Assembly: GCA_021825925.1 (NCBI GenBank)
Contig: JAKAFP010000004.1
Location: 248,001 to 312,000 of the forward strand
Direction: 5' to 3'
DNA from: Chloroflexota bacterium
Lineage (GTDB): Bacteria > Chloroflexota > Anaerolineae > Anaerolineales > Anaerolineaceae
DNA length: 64,000 nucleotides
Part shown: positions 56,580 through 64,000 of the stretch, piece after piece
How the letters are laid out: every line of letters starts with the position of its first letter
Position numbering within the stretch: position 1 is the first letter of the stretch
Program-made: the position numbers and the translations under genes
The notes under the pieces: model-generated
What the model was told of the DNA's origin: nothing
The model's input: the letters and a program-made list of their open reading frames with translations, nothing else
The model's database searches: none

Positions 56580-56607
56580 ATTATAGCCACGTTTCCAAAA
56601 AAGTCAA
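56580..56607 (-). promoter_or_regulatory. padR operon promoter
   Basis: Minus strand TTGACT (56607-56602), 16-bp spacer, TATAAT (56585-56580). The operator array follows directly. The rest of the gap to 56867 holds a TATAAT near 56725 for the rightward operon and a CGCTCC/GGAGCG hairpin (56821-56852). Confidence 0.8.
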
Positions 56608-56867
56608 TACCTGGTAAAAAAACCACGACTCAAAAATTTGAGGGAGAAACTCTGTCATAGGTATTCACAAGAATTGTTATGTTATCAAATCGAAAATGAA
56701 ACTTTATTTTCACGATTCTCTGATGTATAATTTCTTTTATTAATCCGCTGGGTCTTCGTATCACTCAAACGGTTAAACCCAAAAAACAAAGTAAACTAAA
56801 TAGAATTGATAGATAATCATCGCTCCCCAACAAAATTTATAATACTGGAGCGTGTGGAGGCATATTA

Positions 56868-58310
56868 GTGAAAGCACAGACCCCAACCATCCAAAAAAAC
56901 ACTTTGGTGATGAAATTTGGTGGTACTAGCGTGGGCACACCTGATGCCATGCGCCAGGTTGTGTCCATCGTGAAAAATGAAAAAGCGCAATGGAAAAACG
57001 TGGTTGTGGTCACTTCTGCCTTAAGCGGTGTTACTGACACCCTGCTCAAAATGGCTTCCACCGAAGCCATTTCCAACCCCAAAGCATTGGATAAATACGC
57101 CATAGAGCTGATCCATAAACACGATGAGATCGCCAATGCATTGATCCACGAACCCGTCCTCTTTCAACAAACCATCCAGGCGATCAATGAAGTGATCAGC
57201 CAGGTCGTCAATTTATGCAAAGCCATTGCTGTGTTGGGTGAATCCACCCCGCGTGTGATGGATACTGTTGCCTCGGCAGGTGAACGCATGTGCATCCATC
57301 TGCTGTCAGCCGCTTTGATCTCTGCCGGCGTTCCGGCAACCGCCATCGAAGCCACCCGCCTGATCGTCACGGACGATCATTATGGTGACGCCCATCCTGA
57401 TTTTGTGCACACCAAAAAGAACACCTGCAAGGTACTCAATCCGATCCTCGAGACCGGCAAAGTGCCGGTGATCACCGGATTCATGGCTGCCAGCGAAACG
57501 GGCACCATCACCACCCTTGGGCGCGGTGGCAGCGACTATTCAGCCGCCATCATCGGCGCCGCCCTGCCCGCGGATGATGTGTGGATCTATACCGATGTCA
57601 ACGGCGTGATGACCGCTGATCCCCGCCTGGTGCAGGATGCCGCCACGGTTCCTGTCTGCTCCTTCCGCGAGATCGCCGAACTGGCCTATTACGGCGCCAA
57701 AGTCCTGCATCCCAAGACCATCCGCCCTGTGATTGAAGCCGGCATCGGTCTGCGCGTGTGCAACACTTTCCAGCCCGAACACCCCGGCACCCGCCTGGTC
57801 TCCGAACTGGATGCACAGCACGACGTGATCAAAGCCATTACCACCGTTCGCGGACTAAAACTGATCACGCTTGAAGGACGCGGCATGTTGGGCGTTCCGG
57901 GTGTGGCCGCCAAGACCTTTGAAACAGTCGCCAGGCTGGGTACGAGCGTCCCCCTGATCACCCAGGCTTCCTCTGAGCAGAGCATCTGCTTTGCCGTCCC
58001 GAGTGAAAAAGCCGATCAGGTCATTGCCATGCTCTCCAAATCGTTTGCCCATGAGATCGAAAGTCGCGACATTGATCGCGTTTGGGCCACCGATGAAGTC
58101 GGCATTGTCACCGTCGTGGGTGAAGGCATGCGTTCAACACCGGGCGTTGCGGGTCGTGTCTGCACGGCGCTTGGCGACAATAAGGTTAACATTGTTGCCA
58201 TCGCCCAGGGATCATCCGAAGTAGCCATTTCTGTGATGGTCAACGCAGCGGACTTGCAGCCCGCACTTAAAGTGCTGCACAAATTGATCAATCATTCTGA
58301 TGCGTCCTGA
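56868..58310 (+). CDS. aspartate kinase
   Basis: 480 residues, first step of the aspartate pathway. VMKFGGTSVGTPDAM at the N-terminus, the nucleotide-binding TLGRGGSDYSAA, and two C-terminal ACT domains (for example LEGRGMLGVPGVA and VVGEGMRSTPGVAGRV) for feedback control. The class with ThrA-like sequence but no fused homoserine dehydrogenase. GTG start with GGAGG. First of four genes for threonine. Homoserine dehydrogenase is not in the window. Confidence 0.94.
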   Translation: MKAQTPTIQKNTLVMKFGGTSVGTPDAMRQVVSIVKNEKAQWKNVVVVTSALSGVTDTLLKMASTEAISNPKALDKYAIELIHKHDEIANALIHEPVLFQQTIQAINEVISQVVNLCKAIAVLGESTPRVMDTVASAGERMCIHLLSAALISAGVPATAIEATRLIVTDDHYGDAHPDFVHTKKNTCKVLNPILETGKVPVITGFMAASETGTITTLGRGGSDYSAAIIGAALPADDVWIYTDVNGVMTADPRLVQDAATVPVCSFREIAELAYYGAKVLHPKTIRPVIEAGIGLRVCNTFQPEHPGTRLVSELDAQHDVIKAITTVRGLKLITLEGRGMLGVPGVAAKTFETVARLGTSVPLITQASSEQSICFAVPSEKADQVIAMLSKSFAHEIESRDIDRVWATDEVGIVTVVGEGMRSTPGVAGRVCTALGDNKVNIVAIAQGSSEVAISVMVNAADLQPALKVLHKLINHSDAS

Positions 58311-58339
58311 CCGGCGCACCAGTGAAACCGAGGAAAATT

Positions 58340-59395
58340 ATGTCTGATCGTATTCCCGTCGCCGTTTTGGCTGCCACAGGCAGCGTCGGCCAGCGTTTCA
58401 TCCAGCTTCTGGATGGACACCCCATGTTTGAAGTGGTGGCGCTCACCGCTTCTGACCGCAGCGTCGGTCTTCCCTTCTCCCAAGCCTGCCATTGGATCAT
58501 CTCAAGCGACATGCCCGAATGGGCGCGCAATATGGTCGTTAAACCCACGGAGCCTTCATCCGCGGCTGTGCCTTTGGTCTTTTCAGCCCTGCCCGCAGAT
58601 GCCGCAATGGATGTTGAACCCGCCTTTGCGCGGGCCGGCAGCATGGTTTGTTCCAACGCTTCCACCTACCGAATGGAACCGGATGTCTCCATCCTCTTCC
58701 CCGAAGTCAACCCCGACCAGGCGCACATCATCCCCATTCAACGCCGCCTGCGCGGATGGTCCGGCGGTATCATCACCAACTCGAACTGCACCAGCACCGG
58801 TTTGACCGTGGCGCTGAAACCCCTTTATGATGCGTTCGGCATCAAAAAGGTTTTCGCCGTTTCCATGCAGGCACTTTCCGGCGCGGGTTACCCGGGTGTG
58901 CCTTCGCTCGATATCATTGACAACGTGGTTCCTTACATCAAGGGCGAAGAAGAAAAAGTCGAGATCGAACCGCGCAAAATCCTCGGCCATGTCGAAGGCG
59001 ATGCCATTGTCAACGCAGATTTCGCTGTTTCGGCGCACACCAACCGCGTTCCTGTTGTGGATGGACACACCGTGGTCTTTTCGGTGGAACTAAGCCAGAA
59101 GGCCAGCCTTGAGCAGGTTAAGGATGCCCTGCGCTCCTACATGGCCCCTGAAGTCAGCCGCGATCTGCCCTCTGCACCCAAACCCGTGATCGTGCTGCGC
59201 GACGAACCCGACCGTCCCCAACCCCGCCTGGATCGCATGACCGGCAGAGGTATGGCCACCGTCATCGGCCGCGTACGCCCCGATTCCATTTACGACTACA
59301 AAATGGTTACCTTATCCCACAATACCATCCGCGGCGCGGCTGGCGGCTCGGTCTACAACGCCGAACTGCTGGTCAAACTCGGTTACGTCAAGTAG
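58340..59395 (+). CDS. asd: aspartate-semialdehyde dehydrogenase
   Basis: 351 residues, archaeal/fungal-type Asd. NADP-binding AATGSVGQRFIQLL. Catalytic Cys in TNSNCTSTGLT (about residue 152). His in GRVRPDS/NTIRGAAGGS context of the C-terminus. I chose ATG 58340 over a GTG 18 bp upstream because of GAGGA spacing. Reduces aspartyl phosphate to the semialdehyde. Confidence 0.93.
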   Translation: MSDRIPVAVLAATGSVGQRFIQLLDGHPMFEVVALTASDRSVGLPFSQACHWIISSDMPEWARNMVVKPTEPSSAAVPLVFSALPADAAMDVEPAFARAGSMVCSNASTYRMEPDVSILFPEVNPDQAHIIPIQRRLRGWSGGIITNSNCTSTGLTVALKPLYDAFGIKKVFAVSMQALSGAGYPGVPSLDIIDNVVPYIKGEEEKVEIEPRKILGHVEGDAIVNADFAVSAHTNRVPVVDGHTVVFSVELSQKASLEQVKDALRSYMAPEVSRDLPSAPKPVIVLRDEPDRPQPRLDRMTGRGMATVIGRVRPDSIYDYKMVTLSHNTIRGAAGGSVYNAELLVKLGYVK

Positions 59396-59407
59396 CAGAG
59401 GATCATT

Positions 59408-60469
59408 ATGACAGCATACTCAGGTGTTCTTGAAACCTACCGTCCTTTTCTGGATATCCCCGCCCACACCCGCACTGTCACCCTGCTGGAAGGCAATACT
59501 CCGCTCATCCCCATGCCCAACCTTGCCCAGACGCTCGGGGATGGATTTGAGCTTTTTGTCAAGTTTGAGGGTATGAATCCCACCGGGTCCTTCAAGGATC
59601 GCGGCATGACCGTGGCTATCAGCGAAGCCTACGGACGCGGCGCCAAGGCCGTGATCTGCGCCTCCACTGGCAACACGGCCGCCTCGGCCGCCGCCTATGC
59701 CTCCCGTGCGGGTATGCGCTGCATCGTCATCATCCCCGCCGGCAAGGTCGCCACCGGCAAACTGGCCGGCGCCGTCGCCTACGGCGCAGAAGTCATCCAG
59801 ATTGACGGTTCGTTTGACGACGCGCTCAACCTGGTGGTGGCCATTTCAGAACGACATCCCATCGCCCTGGTCAATTCGCTCAACCCGTACCGCCTCGAAG
59901 GGCAGAAAACCGCCGCCTTCGAGATTTGCGATGTGCTTGGTAAAGCCCCAGATTGGCTTGCTTTACCTGTTGGCAATGCCGGCAACATTTCCGCTTACTG
60001 GATGGGTTTCAAACAGCTTCACGAACGCAAGAACACCGCCCTGCCCCAGGTGCTCGGAGTGCAGGCTGAAGGGTCCGCACCATTGGTGCTGGGTCACCCC
60101 GTGGAACATCCTGAAACCATTGCCACGGCCATCCGCATCGGCAAGCCCGCCCGCGCGGAACAGGCGCTCGAAGCCGCCGAAGAATCAGGTGGACGCATTA
60201 CCGCGGTCAGCGACGATGAAATCCTAAAAATGCAAAAATTGCTGGCTACCAACGGCGTGTGGGTTGAACCCGCCTCCGCTGCGGGGGTTGCCGGTTTGGC
60301 TCACGAACTGGAACGTGGCAAAATTGACCTAAAGGGAAAAGTGGTGGCCGCCGTCTGTACCGGCCACGGTTTGAAAGACCCTGATATCATTACCAAAGAC
60401 ATGGCCAAACCCACCATCCTGCCCTCAGAAATGGGAGCCCTCGAAGATTATCTGGCCAGAGAGAAGTAA
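59408..60469 (+). CDS. thrC: threonine synthase
   Basis: 353 residues, PLP fold type II. The cofactor Lys is in NPTGSFKDRGM, followed by CASTGNTAASAAAYA and the C-terminal VEPASAAGVAG. It is the short class lacking an N-terminal extension. 12 bp after asd. Confidence 0.95.
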   Translation: MTAYSGVLETYRPFLDIPAHTRTVTLLEGNTPLIPMPNLAQTLGDGFELFVKFEGMNPTGSFKDRGMTVAISEAYGRGAKAVICASTGNTAASAAAYASRAGMRCIVIIPAGKVATGKLAGAVAYGAEVIQIDGSFDDALNLVVAISERHPIALVNSLNPYRLEGQKTAAFEICDVLGKAPDWLALPVGNAGNISAYWMGFKQLHERKNTALPQVLGVQAEGSAPLVLGHPVEHPETIATAIRIGKPARAEQALEAAEESGGRITAVSDDEILKMQKLLATNGVWVEPASAAGVAGLAHELERGKIDLKGKVVAAVCTGHGLKDPDIITKDMAKPTILPSEMGALEDYLAREK

Positions 60470-60470
60470 G

Positions 60471-61379
60471 ATGCGCAATCTCATTCGCGTTCCTGCCACT
60501 ACTGCCAATCTCGGCCCCGGTTTTGACTGCCTCGGGCTGGCGCTTGACCTATGGAACGATGTCGAAGTGGAAGCGGTTGGTAATAAGCTAAGCATGACCG
60601 TGGAAGGTGAAGGAGCCAACGAAGTTCCTCTAGACAGCTCCAACACGATTTATAAAGCCATGGTCACCTATGCGCAAAGACATCACAAAAGCCTGCCCAA
60701 AGGCATTCAAATGCACTGCAGGAACCGCATCCCCTTTGGAGCGGGTTTGGGTTCAAGTGCCGCTGCCATCGTTTCAGGCATTCTGGCCGCCTCTGCACTA
60801 TTGGATATTCCACAGGATGTGGCCGACCAGCTCGATTGCGCCACCCAGATCGAAGGGCACCCTGATAATGTGGGACCCTGCCTCATGGGCGGATTGGTCG
60901 CTGCCATCGTGAACGATCAAAAAGTCGTCGCTCGCAAACTTGAAGTCGCATCTCTTTCGCTTATGGTCGTGGTGCCTGATTTCCACTTCCCCACCAAGGC
61001 AGCCCGCGCTGCCCTGCCCACCGAACTGGCCCGCAAAGATGCCATCTATAATCTTGGGCGTCTTGCTCTGCTGACCAATGCCATGGGCAGGGGCGATCTT
61101 GACCTGCTTGCAGACACGATGCAGGACAAACTCCATCAGCCCTACCGCATTCCCGCCATCCCCGGCGCTGCGGATGCCATCAACGCTGCAACCCAAAACG
61201 GCGCTGCTGCCGTGGCGCTCTCAGGTGCCGGCCCCAGCCTCTTGATCGTTTTACATAACGACAGCGAACGCACCAAAGTCGGTAATGCTGTACAAACTGC
61301 TTTCAAAGCAGCAGGTCTTGTCGCACGCATATTCACCCCCACCATCGCCCTTTCCGGCGGGTCAATCTCGGTCATATAA
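60471..61379 (+). CDS. thrB: homoserine kinase
   Basis: 302 residues, GHMP kinase. N-terminal VPATTANLGPGFDCLGLAL, ATP loop PFGAGLGSSAAAIVSG, C-terminal LSGAGPSLLIV. It follows thrC after one base, so the two are translationally coupled. Supplies O-phosphohomoserine to ThrC. Confidence 0.95.
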   Translation: MRNLIRVPATTANLGPGFDCLGLALDLWNDVEVEAVGNKLSMTVEGEGANEVPLDSSNTIYKAMVTYAQRHHKSLPKGIQMHCRNRIPFGAGLGSSAAAIVSGILAASALLDIPQDVADQLDCATQIEGHPDNVGPCLMGGLVAAIVNDQKVVARKLEVASLSLMVVVPDFHFPTKAARAALPTELARKDAIYNLGRLALLTNAMGRGDLDLLADTMQDKLHQPYRIPAIPGAADAINAATQNGAAAVALSGAGPSLLIVLHNDSERTKVGNAVQTAFKAAGLVARIFTPTIALSGGSISVI

Positions 61380-61392
61380 AATCTACACCAAA

Positions 61393-61450
61393 AATCGCAG
61401 GGGAGGTTCACGCGAAGCGTCCCCTTGCGGGAAGAACCTCCTCTACGATT
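61393..61450. repeat. palindromic repeat copy 2
   Basis: Long imperfect hairpin with arms beginning AATCGCAGGGGAGGTTC and ending GAACCTCCTCTACGATT, with a GC-rich inner hairpin. It shares GGGGAGGTTCA with copy 1 at 54258. Between convergent thrB and the molybdenum hydroxylase it may also serve as terminator. Confidence 0.6.
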
Positions 61451-61475
61451 ATTTTATAACCATCAATTGAATAAT

Positions 61476-64000
61476 TTACTTCTTCAACCCCTTCAACACT
61501 CGATCCGGAGTCAGCGGAAGTTCGCGGATCCAGACGCCCGTGGCGTTATGCAGCGCGTTGGCAATCGCCGGGGCAACACCGTCAATCGCGATCTCTGAAA
61601 CGGATTTTGCGCCGTAAGGTCCGCTGGGCTCATCGGTCTGGACGAAAATAACATCCATCACCGGCATTTCCGCCGCCTTGGGCACACGATATTTCACCAG
61701 GCTCGGATTGAGCGGCTGGCCTTTTTCGTCAAACAACATTTCCTCGGTCAGCGCAAAACCCAAACCCTGTGACATGCCGCCTTCCACCTGCCCGGCAGCG
61801 GTGATCGGGTTGATCACCCGTCCGCAATCCACAAGCATCAGCAAACGTTCGACCTTGATCTCGCCGGTTTCGGTGTTCACTTCGATCTCGGCGAACTGTG
61901 CCGAAGTCGGCGGCGGGCTCATCGGACTGGTGTGCGACGCGGATGCAATGATCTGGTGCTGGTTCTGCATGTGCAGGCTGCTCAAGCCGATATCCTTGAA
62001 GCTCACGCTTCTGCCATCGGCGGCCGTTACCTTACGATCTTTAACCGTGAATTGGGTGCCCTTCGGCAGTTCAAGCATCACGGCGGCCTGTTCTTGTAGT
62101 TGATCCTTGATCAGTTTGGCGGCCTTTAACACGGCGTATCCGCTAATGTAAGTGGTGCTGCTGGCATAGGCACCCTTGTCAAAGGGGGTGAAATCCGTGT
62201 CGGAAGAATAGACAATGATGTCATCCAGCGGGATGCCCAATTCTTCGGCGGCGATCTGTCCAAGGATGGTGTCTGATCCGGTGCCCAGGTCCGTGGCGCC
62301 GATCATCAAGTTGAACGACCCGTCGTCATTCATTTTCAGGGTAGCAGAGGCCATATCCAGGTCGGCGATACCGCTGCCGTGCATCGAGATGGCAAAACCG
62401 ATGCCCTTGCGGATCGGTCCGCTCTGGTTCTTATACTTCGCACGTTTCGCTTGGTAGTCAGTGGCTTTCGCGCCGATATCCACGCACTCGGCAATGCCGC
62501 TGGTGGTCAGGGTCTGTTCAACCCCTTCGCGTCCCTCACCCAATTTCTTGGAGAGATTCATCGCATCACCGACCTTGAGCCAGTTCCGGCGTTTGAATTC
62601 CACCACATCCAGCCCAAGTTTATCGGCAATTTCTTCCATCAATACTTCAATAGCGTACTCGCACTGCATCGCACCGTATCCGCGGAAAGCGCCGGCAGGG
62701 GGTGTGTTGGTGTAAACCACATCGCAGTTGAAACGGATATTATCCGGGTTATACAGGGTCAATCCTTTGAAGCCGCCGACCATGTTGACGGTCAGTGCGT
62801 GGCAACCATAAGCGCCGGTATCGCCGATCAAATTCAGTTCGGCTGCGCTGACGCGGTCACCCTTGACACCGATCTTGTAGCGGATGACCATGGCGTGCCG
62901 GCTGCGGGAGCTGGTGAATTCCTGGGTGCGGGTGTAAACCATCTTGACCGGTCTGCGGGTCTTGAGCGTCAGATGGGCACACAGGTCTTCAAGGATCATT
63001 TCCTGTTTGTTGCCAAAGCCTCCGCCGATGCGTGGTTTGATCACGCGGATCTTCTTGACCGGCAATCCGATCAACGGCGCCACCATGCGGCGCACGTGGA
63101 AGGGCACCTGGGTGCTGGTGCGCAGCACCAGGCGGTCATCTTCATCCAGGTAGGAGATGCACACGTGCGGTTCGAGATGCACATGCTGCTGTTTGGGGGT
63201 GTGATATTCACCTTCGAAGATATGATCGGCTTCGCCAAAGGCTTTTTCAATGTTGCCATAATCCGCTTCAATGTGGCAGACCACGTTGCGTTTGGCATCA
63301 AAAATGCCTTCAGTGTCTTTTTCAGCATGCACCATCGGCGCCCCGGGTTTTAAGGCTTCTTCGGGGTCAATGATGGCGGGTAATACTTCATAATCCACTT
63401 CGATCAGGCTGAGTGCCTGTTCGGCGATCTCGATACTCTCGGCGGCCACCACGGCGACCCGGTCGCCAACATGCCGCACCACATTATCCAGGCTGACCTG
63501 GTCGTAGGGCAGCGGCTGCGGATAGCTTTGTCCGCCGGTGGCGTACTTAATGCGCGGAACGTCTTTGTATGTCAACACGGCGTGCACACCGGGCAGGGCG
63601 CGCGCCTTGCTGGCGTCAATATTGCGGATGTTGGCGCTGGCATGCGGACTGGTCAACAGTGCGCCGTAAAGCATGCCTTCCATGTGGATATCACCGGCGA
63701 AAACGGGTTTGCCCTGTGCCAGTTTTTTGCCATCCACTTTGGTCTCGGCCTGGCCGACCACCGCTTTGAGCGGCATTTCGGCGGGGGTCAATACCAGCGG
63801 CGGCAGCGGAAGATGCTCCGTCTCGCGGCGGTAAAACGCTTCGGGAAGGTTGATCTGGGTCGCATCTTTGGGCAAAACACCTTCAAGATGCGTATAAAGC
63901 TCAGGGGTCTCGCCACGCAGGTAGGCCGCAGCCCGTTGAACGGCGGCAACACCACGTACGTAGCCTGTACAGCGGCAGATGACGTTGTTGATCGCCTTGC
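61476..64000 (-). CDS. fused [2Fe-2S]/molybdenum hydroxylase, xanthine dehydrogenase family (partial)
   Basis: The frame is open to the window edge, so the 5' end is missing; a TTG at 63875 is internal. Upstream of it the frame encodes NNVICRCTGYVRGV, the second Cys pair of the [2Fe-2S] domain of XDH/CO-dehydrogenase small subunits. This therefore joins the Fe-S subunit and the large molybdopterin subunit in one chain. Mo-domain motifs: TQVPFHVRRMVAPLIG, RIGGGFGNKQE, PPAGAFRGYGAMQ, and C-terminal GPYGAKSVSEIA with the catalytic-Glu region. Such fusions resemble the selenium-dependent xanthine dehydrogenase/purine hydroxylase group, but the substrate is not certain. Confidence 0.9.
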   Translation of the reverse strand, partial: KAINNVICRCTGYVRGVAAVQRAAAYLRGETPELYTHLEGVLPKDATQINLPEAFYRRETEHLPLPPLVLTPAEMPLKAVVGQAETKVDGKKLAQGKPVFAGDIHMEGMLYGALLTSPHASANIRNIDASKARALPGVHAVLTYKDVPRIKYATGGQSYPQPLPYDQVSLDNVVRHVGDRVAVVAAESIEIAEQALSLIEVDYEVLPAIIDPEEALKPGAPMVHAEKDTEGIFDAKRNVVCHIEADYGNIEKAFGEADHIFEGEYHTPKQQHVHLEPHVCISYLDEDDRLVLRTSTQVPFHVRRMVAPLIGLPVKKIRVIKPRIGGGFGNKQEMILEDLCAHLTLKTRRPVKMVYTRTQEFTSSRSRHAMVIRYKIGVKGDRVSAAELNLIGDTGAYGCHALTVNMVGGFKGLTLYNPDNIRFNCDVVYTNTPPAGAFRGYGAMQCEYAIEVLMEEIADKLGLDVVEFKRRNWLKVGDAMNLSKKLGEGREGVEQTLTTSGIAECVDIGAKATDYQAKRAKYKNQSGPIRKGIGFAISMHGSGIADLDMASATLKMNDDGSFNLMIGATDLGTGSDTILGQIAAEELGIPLDDIIVYSSDTDFTPFDKGAYASSTTYISGYAVLKAAKLIKDQLQEQAAVMLELPKGTQFTVKDRKVTAADGRSVSFKDIGLSSLHMQNQHQIIASASHTSPMSPPPTSAQFAEIEVNTETGEIKVERLLMLVDCGRVINPITAAGQVEGGMSQGLGFALTEEMLFDEKGQPLNPSLVKYRVPKAAEMPVMDVIFVQTDEPSGPYGAKSVSEIAIDGVAPAIANALHNATGVWIRELPLTPDRVLKGLKK

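Noticed and set aside
62379-63353. 324-codon plus-strand frame
   Set aside because: Antisense shadow of the molybdenum hydroxylase.

Overview
The window looks like a chromosomal segment of a fermentative, polysaccharide-degrading member of the Chloroflexota, most likely class Anaerolineae. This is inference from content: binding-protein lipoproteins with long Thr/Glu/Ala/Pro linkers after the lipobox, an actinobacterial-type short xylose isomerase, many GH3 enzymes, a tungsten aldehyde:ferredoxin oxidoreductase, a SigZ-type sigma factor and roughly balanced base composition. No rRNA, tRNA, CRISPR array or insertion sequence was seen.

Layout. 1-4.3 kb: end of a cellobiose-2-epimerase-type gene, then a leftward bglX-MFS operon. 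4.4-14.1 kb: a rightward xylan block (LacI repressor with its own palindromic operator, CUT1 ABC transporter without an ATPase, GH3 beta-xylosidase, xylose isomerase, xylulokinase). 14.1-16.4 kb: TetR, ApbE flavin transferase and a flavinylatable membrane-anchored FMN-binding protein. 16.4-17.7 kb: PPOX-type and alpha/beta-hydrolase genes. 17.9-31 kb leftward: GH2 beta-mannosidase with two GH3 enzymes, and a five-gene peptide/oligosaccharide ABC transporter. 31.9-36.9 kb: a soluble chemoreceptor with a LacI-type sensor, a GH130 phosphorylase and its LacI regulator. Epimerase, GH130, GH2 and the Opp-type transporter together suggest beta-mannan use. 37-42 kb: ABC-2 exporter, then AOR with a MoaD-like protein. 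42.2-49 kb: an AT-rich nuclease-like gene, an ABC-F ATPase and a TIR-membrane-WD40 protein. 49-51.6 kb: Cys-rich UPF0718 permease, Cys-tailed SigZ, HicAB. 51.7-54.5 kb: metA-metY behind a SAM-I riboswitch, itself preceded by a Met-rich leader peptide and terminator. 54.6-56.6 kb: PadR, HAAS-type and tandem-repeat membrane proteins. 56.9-61.4 kb: aspartate kinase-asd-thrC-thrB. 61.5 kb to the end: a fused [2Fe-2S]/molybdenum hydroxylase running off the window.

Regulation is unusually legible. LacI-type operators occur in two families: a CCGG-centred one, in which a 15-base string is shared by the bglX and mannosidase upstream regions, and a GCGC-centred one at the GH130/lacI divergent promoter and far upstream of the Opp-type operon. 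There is a perfect 36-bp palindrome over the tetR promoter, three inverted repeats exactly 15 bp apart over the padR start site, and a two-stage leader before metA. The strongest candidates for something undescribed are the tandem Met-peptide/SAM-riboswitch leader, the LacI-sensor chemoreceptor, the WWP-repeat membrane proteins with their PadR operator array, and the Cys-rich permease/SigZ pair.
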